64,000 nt of DNA from Marasmius tenuissimus (lineage: Eukaryota > Basidiomycota > Agaricomycetes > Agaricales > Marasmiaceae): positions 124,001-188,000 of the forward strand of contig JAQOTA010000042.1 of assembly GCA_029532415.1 (NCBI GenBank). The letters are read 5' to 3'. Shown here piece by piece: positions 46,083 to 56,686 of the stretch. Made by a program: the position numbers and the translations under genes. Numbering within the stretch: position 1 is the stretch's first letter; every line of letters starts with the position of its first letter. The notes beneath the pieces are model-generated. The model saw only the letters and a program-made list of their open reading frames with translations, searched no databases and was not told the DNA's origin.

Positions 46083-49000
46083 ATAGAACCAATGCCCAAT
46101 AAGTCCAGGTATTCACCAAAACAAGGCATATCACATACCTCCGAGTATGAGAGCCATGTCTTATCTCCGGTGGTCCATTCCACTTCAAACATTTCTCCTT
46201 CACACGATCCTGAATGGGACAAGATCCTCGATATCTTCCACTGTCCTTCAGCTTGAGGTGTTTCTCCAAGTTGAGAAGGTAAACGGCTGGGGAATCTACG
46301 GTCGTCATTAGGAACGTGGACACAGAGGAGAGATGCATGAAATACGGGGTGGATGCCCCTGGCAAGATATTCAGATGGTAGGTCAATCCTAAATGAGTGA
46401 TTTTCAAAGTCTTTGATGATCTTGTAAGGTCCAATAAACCTAGGGATAAGTTTTCAAGCGAGTCCTTTGGGAAATGAGAGATTCTTTGTTGAAACATACA
46501 CAAGACCACCCTCTTTGAACAGCTCGGTTCTACGTTTTCGATTAGTGGCCCTGACCTGTTTAACCTGAGATTCTAGGATACTATCATGTGCGGCCATTAG
46601 GGCTAGTCGTCATTGACGAGCAAATACTCTTACCGAAGGGTACTCATCCGATACATCGGATGTCCACACCATAGATTGAGGCATTTGACCATTATTAAGA
46701 TAGAATGGTGCGTAGCCTGTCGATTCAGAGCGGGCGTTATTCATGGCAAATTCGATAGCCGGTAGTTTTGTTACCCAGTCCCACTGGGTAGGGGAGATGC
46801 ACTGTCTCAACATCTGGACCATAGTCCGATTAGCGCGTTCAGTAGCTCTGTCAGACTGAGGGTGGTAAGTGCTAGACATACTGAGTTTTGTCCCGATGAG
46901 CTCATGTAGCCTTTTCCAAAAGATCGAGGTGAACAAAGAGTCCCTGTCGCTAACAATTCACCTCGGTGTGCCATGTAATTTGTACACATGCTCGAATACG
47001 AGCTCTGCAACTTGTTTCGCGGAATAGTTCGTTCTGCTAGCAACTAGGTGGACCATGGATGTAAATAGGTCAATAATTACTGTGATTTGGTCAAATGTAC
47101 CATCTCGGTTCTTGGACTCTGGCAAGGGTCCAACAAAGTCAATGCCGACAATGTCCCAAGGCCGAGATGGCGTCCCTAAGGAATGAAGTCGGCCATATGC
47201 TTTCTGTCTGTCTGACTTGGTGAGTTTGCAAACATTGCAGGATTCGCAATACGATCGGATGTCGGAAACCATGTCTTTCCACCACACATAGTCTCTTAAG
47301 TAATCTGCAGTTTTTGCCGCGCCTAGATGAGCTAAAATAGAGTGAGCTTCAGAGATAAGGAGTTCCTGAATACTTCTCTGGTTAATTGAGATCCTGGGTA
47401 TGCACAGAATTTTCGAGTTTTCCGAGTGCTTGAGGTAGACTAGTCCATCGGGGGTGACTTCAAAGTTCTTGAAGTCCTTCGGTGTTCCCAAGATTTTTAT
47501 GAAGAATTTATCCTCAGAATATTTGTTTCTGACAAAGTCTGGTATGCTGAGCCTACCAGCGGCACTTGCTGCTACATCAAGCAACGAGGAAGATAGAGAT
47601 GAGTTGAGAGTCATGCTTGGATCCGAGTTAGCATTCGCAGCTTTGACTGCTTCGGCCGGTCCGGCTGCCTGTGCTTTTTCTGGTTTTGGCATTTCTGGCT
47701 CTTGCAGACCTGTCTCCTCAACCACCATCTTTGTTTGGTGAGTCTTGGGTTGCTTCTTATTTTTCTTCCCAAGTGGTTTTCTTTCAGATGCTGGAATGCT
47801 TTTGCATGTGTTTGGGGTGTCTGTTATCCGCAGGACCGACTCGGAACTCGGGTCAAGGTGTGGCTCAGAACTCGGGCTAGGCTGGGTAATTTGGTGAGAA
47901 CTATCACCATTCCCGCCCTCCTGCTCGCGTATAGGTCTGCTGACGCGTGCATTTAGCACTTGCTGGTGGTCACCCTTAGTCAGCTTTCTCTGTTTCTCCT
48001 GTATTCGTGCCGACTTTCTGAGTTCTTTCTCGGTGTGCATAGCTCGGGCTTCAAGTCCTGTTAACAGCGGCAATGTGATGCTGAATGTCCCGAGTTGGTC
48101 GTTCTCAACGTTATCATCATGGGCCGTATATTCTGAGCGGGCCCGTACCGTACCAGGTGAGTCGCTCGAGTAAATCCGCGATAATGCATCTGATAGAATA
48201 TTTTCTTCGCCAGGGATGTACTGGACCCTGAAGTCAAATTCGGACATCTTCTCCAGCCATCGTGCCTGTCGGCCCGTGATATCTTTCTGTTTCAGTAAGT
48301 GTTCGAGCCCTTTATGGTCTGTTATCCAAGTAAAAGTAGTTGCCTATAGAATATCTCGATACCTCAGCATAGTTTCCAAGCCTGCGAGCATCTCAAGCTC
48401 GTGCACGGCGTAGTTTTGCTGAGTAGAGTTCAGTTTCGCCGAGTAGAAGGCTGATACCCTCGCAGATTTCCAATCATTTCCCTGCGAGACAACCCCGGCA
48501 ACGCTGGCGGAGCTTGCATCTGTGATGAGCCAAATCGGCTCGTGCCCTTCAGAGTAGTTAAGCGGTACTCGTGAGTGATGCCTATGTTTTTCCACTATAT
48601 CTTTGATCTCTTCAAACACTCGTTGCTCCGTGAAGGTCCATCGGAACGGGGTTGCTTTTGTTGTTAGGGAGTGCAGAATACCCATTGGCGCCCGTACACG
48701 AGGTAAATCATCCGCCAAAAAACCTACTGCGCCCAGAAATCCTGACACTAGGTCCTTCGTTGTAGGAACCTTCCACGCGGCTATGCTATCCACTTTTGCA
48801 GGGTCCATTCGGATTCCATTATCATCAATAATTCGACCCAATAAGGTCAGTTCCCGTTCTAAAAACCTTAGTTTCTTCTCATTTAAGAACAGCTTCTCTT
48901 TCCTCAAGACGTCAATTATGGTCTTCACATGTCGGACGTGATCCTCAATAGAGTCTGAATATACCACAATATCGTCAAGGTATACGTCCATAAAAATTCC

Positions 49001-51959
49001 TATGTATGGGGCAAAAATATGATTCATCAATGCCTGGTAAGTTGCTCCAGCGTTACAATCTCCCTGTTGTACCACATTGCTTACCATTGTTCCGTCGGGC
49101 GTCGATACAGCCGTTCGTTCAACGTGCTCTGGTATGACACGAATCTGTTCGTAAGCATCCTTGCCATCAATGATGCTCCGGTACTTATGTTTTGCCACCC
49201 TTCGGGTTGTATCCTCGATGTTAGGTAGCGGGGATGCCACTTTTCGGGTGTTTGCGTTCCGTTCTCGGAGATCTACCACAATCCGTAGTAAGTCCTTTTG
49301 CTTAGCTGATTTCGGTATTAATAACATGGGTACCGTGTTTCTAGATGTCCTTACCTCCCATCGGCCGGAGGATATGTAGTCCTTCCTCTTCTGGTCCCAT
49401 TGTGGCCGAAAGGCTTGTGGACATCGGGACGGTCTCCAGGAGTAAACCTTATTCTCGTCTATCAGAGGTATTGTATGGTTGATCGCTCTGAGAGGGGGTA
49501 ATGGAGTCTCGGCTGCCGTTTTGCAAATGGGCTTCGCGTAATCACCAAGCTCTTGTCTCGCGCCCTCCAGAGTGCGTTCTTCTATCAGAACTGCTTGTGC
49601 TCGTATTTGACTCACATTTTCTCCTTCTAAAGGGAGGGGTCGAGGACTACCCACCTCAACTGTAGATGGATTGAGTCCAATTCTGACGTTATGCATAAAG
49701 AGCCAGGGCGTTCCCAGGATTATATCGTAACCCGATAAATTAGCTATGTCAAAGTAATGCACTGTGTTGATATTCTGGTACTTAAAATCCACGGTTGTAC
49801 CGCAGTGCACCTTCGACCGTGATCCTTGAACAGCCATATGCAGAGGCAATGGTTTCTCGAGGTAGACCTTTGGGACCCCCAACTGGTCAGCTACTTGGGT
49901 CGACATAAAATCCCCCAGCGACCCAGTATCTATCAGGGCTCGGCATGGCTTTCCCCGTATCATCACCACAATTACAATGGGTTTGGGGACAACTCTATTG
50001 ATTGCTTTCACTAGAGAGGCGGTGCGCTGTAGTCCTGGGAATGTGTTTGGTTCGATATTAACCCCAGCTATCCCTAGAACATGTACATAGCCAGTTCCGC
50101 GCTCTTCCCATTGGAGGTTACCGTTCCACAGGTGTAGGTAGTTACCGTACTGATCGACCTGCCTATCCAGGTATCTCGTAAAGTGATCCTCAGGTTCACC
50201 AAATAGCCTGGGCAAGAACTCGTATGTTATCGGGCCCTGCAAGATTTGTTCTAACTCTGTTTCAGCCTCGAAAACTTGTTTTTGATACCATCCTGGAAGA
50301 TCGAAATGGGGATTCAGTAGAGACATCCGAGATATATGGGCAGTAAAGTCCCGAACAGTGTCCTCTATCACCATCAGTGAATGTTTTCTAGGGTCTTGAT
50401 ATACCCTATACCAATCTTCGCGCGGAATATTCATATCCGAGGGAAAAGGTACATATCGGGTAAGTCGGCGTTTTGCATCATTGGCCAACACTTGGCCCAT
50501 CCTCGGATAATCCATATCGACAAATTCCGGAGTTCCTTCTCGTCGGGCAAGGTAACCTCCCCAGTATTCCCCTGGGGCAAAACCTGGCTTCAAAAGCCAC
50601 CGTGTGCGACACACACTGCTTAGCTGTCGTTCACGGTCCGTGAAATGCACGAGTCCTTTGTCAACAGGATCAGTCCACGCCACAAATCGATTCTGTGGGT
50701 CAATTTCAAGGTTTTCGGGGTCGCCAGGGTAAGGTCCACTTTCACTGAGTTTGATACTTAGTTCATGGGCTAATATATCTCCTTGTCTCCTTATTCGGTA
50801 AGCCCTTTGTTTCTGCCTCTTTTCATTTCTGCGTCTCACAGCCTCAGAAGGTGGTTCGGGCCTAACTCGATGTTTGCTTTGACCCCTCTTCCGGGCTTTA
50901 CGAATTGTTTTGGTCCAGTACCCGACTACGTTAAATGCGGGGTTCCGAGTTACAATTTTGTCAATCTGTGCAGATATACCCTCTGCAGTATCTCGGATTA
51001 GGTATTGAGATCTTCCAAAGGACCACACTGTAAACCGTTGCTGAGGTTGTGCGTACTTGGTGTACCCGGGCAATTTTGGGTATGCTCGGATGCCGCCTGC
51101 CAGTGTAGTTCTGAGACCTAACATGTAAGAATCGCCAATTGGCGCTGACACATACTTGAATGAGGTGTATTTGAACTGAATTCCTCGCCGCTGAGCGAGT
51201 TGTTTGGCGTACCAGGTTGATAGATTAAATGAAGGAATTTCAAGTAAGTACTTTGGTATCTTTATTGGCTCAAATTCCGATTCAAGATCTGTAATTTCAT
51301 AGGTACCTTCATCTATCTTCCACACGTCTATTCGGTGTGATTCAGTGGCTCCCCAGCGGAGCTCATCACCCGGATATGGTCCGTGTAAGTGTAGTACAAA
51401 TTGGGCATTCTCAGCTATTGAATCACCTATCTCATTTGTATGCCAGTCTGGGTCCACTGTGTCTTTCATCCAGAAGTCTGACCATGGTGAATCTGGGAAG
51501 CCAAAGAGGTCTTTAGCCTCATCTGCCATGCCATAGCGAAGCTTGCCATCCCACCTTGTTAGCCAAAGGTCAGCGGTACTGTATGGCCGTGCGGGGTTGA
51601 TGATGTGTGTTTCAGGCTCGACAATTTCCCGGTATTCGTGAACATATTCTGTATAATCACATCCAAATAATCGCTTATCAGAGCGCAGGTGTTGCTCTTC
51701 ACTGGGTTCATCTGAAACTGAGTCGGCTGCCCACCCTATTTGGTACTCGTCAATGTAATCGGAATAATCACATTCGAAAAAATCCTGTCGATCAGCGAGG
51801 TTTGGAATTGGTCCTTCAGGGTCTGAATCCTCTTCAGAGCTATTGTGTGACCACGCCGTATGGTATTCCTTGTTCTCAGACTCAGATGTGGATCCCTCAT
51901 CCTCACTCTCAGGCTCGGACTCGGTGTCAGATATATCTTGAAGGGCCGGCATATCCGCG
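46083..51959 (-). pseudogene. Gypsy pol, several nonsense codons
   Basis: Protease IDTGSLGDF near 49925; RT with YLDDIVVYS near 48970; RNase H from WLITDASSASVAG near 48520. The integrase HHCC finger is HSILAHLG...CESCNVC near 47250, and the DDE core is D in GIDFVGPL, D in SDRDSLF, E in RATERANR near 46830. The C-terminal chromodomain-like segment reads EVEWTTGDKTWLSY near 46170. Stops: TAG at 48344-48346 (GDIL stop ATTFTW), TGA at 46958-46960, 46610-46612 and 46453-46455, each inside an otherwise continuous frame. The acidic segment at the start (DTESEPESEDEG) links gag to protease. The ATG at 52105 lies in the inserted element and is not the native start. Confidence 0.88.
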
Positions 51960-53524
51960 GGCCTATCAAAATTCACGTTCACGTACATTTCATGGTACGT
52001 GAGGTACGTGAATCGGTACGTGAATGAACGTGAATTTAGCATTTTGATACGTGAATTGATGGCAAAACATAGCCACCGTTTCTGAACACCAGAGGACATA
52101 GCCACAATCTCTCAAGATTCTGTATGTATGTATCTTACTGGCATCTCTTCTGTGTAGACTGCCCGGGTTCAACATCTGAATTAGTCTCGGTGACCACTTC
52201 GGTGGCCACTGAATATGAGCAGTGTCTCCCTGCTGCAAGTCTTCTGGGGTGCTGCTCTGTGGCCTCACCTATGAGAAAGGCATGATTCAATCGCACGAAT
52301 AACCATTCTGATTAAGAGCACCTCTTGTTATTATCATATCAATGTTACTAGAGCTATTAGAGAGCTGGCGAGCTCAATGTTGAAGCTAAAACACAGAAGG
52401 GGGATGGGAAACACATCAGTTCTCACGGTCGCTCAGTAACGAGCTCCCTTATACCGGCCCATCTAATTCTAGGGTAAGCAGAGGTGATGATAGATGATTC
52501 GAGAAATGGTTGAGTGTGTCACGGCATTGATTTGAAATTCCCAGCCATGATCTTCATGAAGTTCTTCAAGACTCAGGTGCTCTCAGTGGCACTCACTATT
52601 CACGTCAAGTCTAATGGAGCAATGGAGTTTCCAGTTGACAAGAGTGTGAACGTGAGGTACGTGAAATGTACGCGACGAACGTGAAAATGTACGCGAGGTA
52701 CGTGAATTTGCACGTGAGGTACGTGAATCCGAACGCGAGGTACGTGAATGTGAACATGAGGTACGTGAATTTAGACAATGGGGTACGTGAGTTTGGCCAC
52801 TGGGTACGTGAATTCTAATTGAAGTGCACAACTCGTGAGTCACAACGAGACGTAGATGAACTTCATTGTTCGAGTACAAATTGAGGAGAAGCGATGACTA
52901 CTGCCATGTGCTCGGCCAGTGGTCAACAGTGGCTAGCATGTCGTGAAGTCGACCAAAAATCTTTTACTCACCTGTACAAACTCAAAGAAGTAGTTCTGCC
53001 CTGCAATACAACGCATGAAGGACTGGGAGGGAGTGACTCAGCGAACTCAGGAGTTTCCATGTACGAGCCCAGCAGTGAGTTTCTCGGTGCTATACACAAT
53101 TCATTTATCCAGGATACGGCCGCCGAGCAAATATAGCTTTCTCTGGTAGTCCACTCAATGCTCTCGGTAGCGTAAGAGCAGGAGTGGTATTGTCAATACA
53201 TAAATTATCATATACTGGTGGTAGGTGGGCGTGAGTTCAGGGGAGGAAGATAGATCAGGTCAACATTACTGAGTTGTCATGGTCTAAAACCCTCGAATAC
53301 TCGTTAGAAAACGAGCCACACGGAAGTCTTATAATTTTATATGCCAATGGGGAGCACCTTCCACAATCTAAGAGGTGATGCTGGCCATGCTTGTGTTCTA
53401 CAGAAGGATGTAAGGGCAGTGGCTGTGCCCATCATGAACGTGAATTTGGTACGTGACGGTACGTGAATCGTACGTGAACTGTACGTGACTGTACGTGACA
53501 CAGTACGTGAATTTAGCATGTCCC
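51960..53524. mobile_element. 1565-bp non-autonomous TIR element with TACGTGAA motif arrays
   Basis: Inserted between gypsy gag and pol. A perfect 10-bp direct repeat CATATCCGCG flanks it (51950-51959 and 53525-53534). The GCG GAT ATG codons at both junctions are in the same frame, so removal of the insert plus one repeat restores a continuous frame there. The ends are imperfect inverted repeats: GGCCTATCAAAATTCACG and the complement of the right end GGACATGCTAAATTCACG. Arrays of GGTACGTGAA-type motifs occur at about 51970-52060, 52650-52820 and 53435-53515. The unique middle has no transposase. A 10-bp duplication suits Mutator-like elements; a KDZ-type origin is also possible. Confidence 0.85.
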
Positions 53525-56316
53525 CATATCCGCGAATTCATCTCCTGATTCGCCAGAAGAGATTACTACCACGGGTATTCGTGGGGTGCTTTCAAATCCA
53601 ATACCATCCGGGTCAGTTCGAGGTAAGTCTTCAAATATCTCGTTTATCTCTTCATCTGAGATCAGAGGTTCTTGAGTTCCGAAGGTTAGAGAGTTCAATG
53701 TCAGCGCTCCTGCAGTGGTTTCTGACAATGCGACCTCGTCATCTTGTAGGGTGTATCGAAGACTATTGGACGCCATACCCGGCGGGCCATTCCCATTCGG
53801 CCGACTAAAGGTATTGTTTTGGGGGCAATTTCTGGCCAAATGATCAGTACTGCCACATTTGAAGCATGTTAGCACGTTGCTGAACTGTATGTGATTTGGT
53901 GGTACGTTCCTATTTTGGTTCTGTCGGGATGGATGAGTCCTTCCCCTGTCATAATTTCGGCTAGTATTTCCTTGTTCGGGTCTGAGCGAGTTGAACTTGA
54001 ACGGAGTCTGGGACTTGCCACGATGTTGATCCCTTTGGGGATTGCTATTGTGGGGTCCTGACGGAGTTCGGGTATTCTCTCGTCAATCCCGGTTATCAAA
54101 CCGCCGTTGGTTCTGGTTGCCCTGATACGGTTTCCCATATGATCCACCATTGCCACTATTACCACTATTTCCACGGTGCGGGTTGTTTTGATTGTTTTGG
54201 CTCTGGTTGTGATTGCCACTCCGTTGATTTGGTCCCGAAGGCTGATGCGAGTTTTTCATAGGTCTTGACTCATTGTAAGTTGGCGTAGAAAACTCCAGTT
54301 CAGCCATCTCGATCCATTCAGCAGTTTCGAGGATTTCTTCGTTAGAATGGATCTCCTTGTTTTTCTTTTCGTGGTGTAGCTCACGACGGATTCTTGCATT
54401 CAGGCCATCCCAGAACCTGATCACCATCTCGCGTTCGCTAGCGGTTCCAACAAGATTGTTTAACATCTCATATTCGTAAGCATATTCAATTACGGATCTA
54501 TTTCCTTGCCTGCAGTTGTTTAGCTTGTTGCGTTGTTGACGTCGATAGTTTATAGGAAAACAAAAGTTAAAGATTCCCTTTGCAAAGTCCAGCATTCGCC
54601 ACTTCGAGTGGTTTCAGGATACCTTTTGCAGAAAGAAGGATAAGGCTTTTCCCCGAAGAAAGTTTGATGCGAGCATAACTTGTTCGTCCTCAGGTACATA
54701 CCCTTCCTCAAGGTATTGAATCATCCGCATTACCCAATTCTGGAATCTCTCGGCGTCGGGAGTACCGTCGTAAGTGGGTGGCGGAATGGGCTTGATGGTA
54801 CGCTTATTACGCCTCCTTTCCTTGGACGTCTTTCGGTGATAAGCTTTTCGCTTGTCTTTCTGTCGGCGTTGCTTATAACTTTCACCTGAGCTACTGGAAC
54901 CGGAACTTGAACTCGAGGTTTCATCTGATGAGCTGTTGTAATCTGGGTCATCACTCGAGTCCGAGGACTCTGAGCTACTTTCACTTGGGGACGAGTCATC
55001 GTCATCGGATGATTCTGAGTTTGATGAGCTTGAGCTTGGGTCTGATGGTGACCGACCCCTACGCTTGTTTGTCGCACGCCTTTGTTTATTGGATCTTTCT
55101 GTTTCAGGGTTCCTCATCCCCAATGTTTTGGCAAGCAAGCTGTTCTCCGGGAGTTGATTGGTTGTGCCACCTCTGAGGCGTACCTATTCTCGGGAGCTCT
55201 GGACCTTCCCCGGATTGCATCCTCCAGCTTCTTTTCGTAACGGGAAGACATGGGATTGCGCAAATCTTGAGCTTTTCTTTCTTTGTTTCGTGACTTTGAA
55301 TTATCACGGTGTTTCCCCTTGGATTTATCATGACGTCTGTTAGACCTTGACCGTCGTCGACTTTTACGATGTTCGCGTGAGTTCTCATCAGGCAGATTTG
55401 TGCTATTCCCAATAGGGACACCGGGGTGTAGTACCGCATCTTCCCGGTTGTTGGATCCGCTACCACCAGCTTCACCTGTGCCTGTGCGAACAGCATTGAT
55501 TTGAATGCCATTACCTCTAACAGTATTAAAGTTTTCGAGGGCATTGCGTTGTGCCTCGAGGTTGATGTCGGGATCGGTGTTATCCCTCAGCCTATTGATC
55601 AGATTCTCAGTGGCCGCCTGTGCTGCTGTTTCATAGGCACGGTCTACCATTGGTTCGGGAGTTTCATCCTGTACCGTCCGGTTAACGGCTTTCCCTTTGT
55701 CCGTTTTGGGAAGGGAAGCCTCCTCTTCAGTCGAGCTGGTTGTTTCCGACTCGTCGTGGGGACTGATTCGCGCATTACGCATTTCAATTGCGGCTCGCTG
55801 TGCCGGAGTGAGTAGCTTCTCAGCTTTTCTCACCATTCTGTTCTGTTCTTCAGATAGCAGATCCCGAGGGACTTCAGCTCTGAAGTTGTTATTCCTAGAA
55901 CGTATGTCTTCCAGGCTTACGGCCCTTCGGCCTTTCTTACGGACCAGTGTCCAATTCTTATCATTTATTGTATTGTTATTCTTTTCGACATGGTCTATGC
56001 GCTGTCCTACAATGGAACCGTTGTCGCCAACGGCCTCGGTGTCTGGAACACCGGTTACTCGAGGGTTTGAGTTCGCCTCGGGGATGTGGTTTACGGTACT
56101 GGGCTGCGTAACCTCAGCATATGTTTGGGTAACTTGAGGGGCCTGGGCCCGGGAGATCGAGTCTCCTGCTGCTGAAGAATCATCAGTACTTGGGCCAATA
56201 AACGAGTACTCACTTGTTTGTGTGCCCTGAGTCCCAAGGTTGTCGGCGCTAGTGTTGATCTCACGACGAGCCAGTCGTCGGAGGTTGTAACGGGTCGATG
56301 TTCCGGAGTTTGCCAT
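53525..56316 (-). pseudogene. Gypsy gag region, frameshifted
   Basis: It starts at ATG 56316 (MANSGTSTRYNLRRLARRE). A retrotransposon-gag-like domain lies at about 54083-54720 (RFQNWVMRMIQYLEEG, VIRFWDGLNARIRRELH), a serine/aspartate-rich stretch at 54880-55060, an Asn/Gly/Gln-rich tail, and a CCHC zinc knuckle CFKCGSTDHLARNC near 53850. Damage: a frameshift near 55140, TGA at 54614-54616 and TGA at 54083-54085. The frame continues toward pol and is cut by the insert at 53524. Confidence 0.85.
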
Positions 56317-56339
56317 TGTAGGTAGTAGTGTCGGGGTTT

Positions 56340-56686
56340 GTTGTTGTTCCTAGTCGGGTCGGAATGAGTACTGCTGATCAGGCAGTAGCGGTCCTGAGCG
56401 TCAACGAAGAGCGGGATAGAGAGTAGAGAGTAGAAGAGTAGAGAGTAGAGAGTAGAGTTTTGTTGATAGAGCTTGTGTTGTAAAAAAATGTGTAATGCTT
56501 GTGGTAACGCACGTTACTTAGAGTGTCTCGCAGTACAGTAGTAAGTCTGTCCTATTCCAAAACACTGAAGTATTTACTCTAGATACTCTCGTATTTATAC
56601 TAGAAGACATATGAAAGGTTACAAAGATGAACGAGTACTAAAAGGAATCGGAGCGGGGCTATCCGGTGTAAGACCGGGTCGTCACA
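56340..56686 (-). repeat. 5' LTR of the gypsy element (inner border uncertain)
   Basis: On the minus strand it begins TGTGACGACCCGGTC at 56686, with a TATAAATAC box near 56595. A TACTCTC-type microsatellite-like run lies at about 56410-56460. No second LTR exists in the window, so the inner edge is a guess. Confidence 0.55.

Larger units (their letters stand above)
46083..56686 (-). mobile_element. Ty3/gypsy LTR retrotransposon with internal insert
   Basis: Minus-strand order: LTR (ending at 56686), gag, protease, RT, RNase H, integrase, chromodomain-like end. The 3' LTR is missing because copia copy 3 abuts the end of pol at 46082. A 1565-bp insert (51960-53524) separates gag from pol. The LTR starts TGTGACGACC six bases into intron 8 of family gene D (GGCGAG then TGTGAC), so the element landed at that splice donor. 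Confidence 0.92.

Noticed and set aside
52060..52105. ATG at 52105 as the start of gypsy pol
   Set aside because: The first 40-50 codons come from the inserted motif-array element; family sequence begins only at about 51959.
52583..52879. 98-codon minus frame rich in SRTSR repeats
   Set aside because: It is the translation of the GGTACGTGAA motif array, not a gene.
52650..53520. Short repeats resembling a CRISPR array
   Set aside because: Spacing is irregular, there are no unique spacers of constant length, the context is eukaryotic, and the motifs belong to a transposon.
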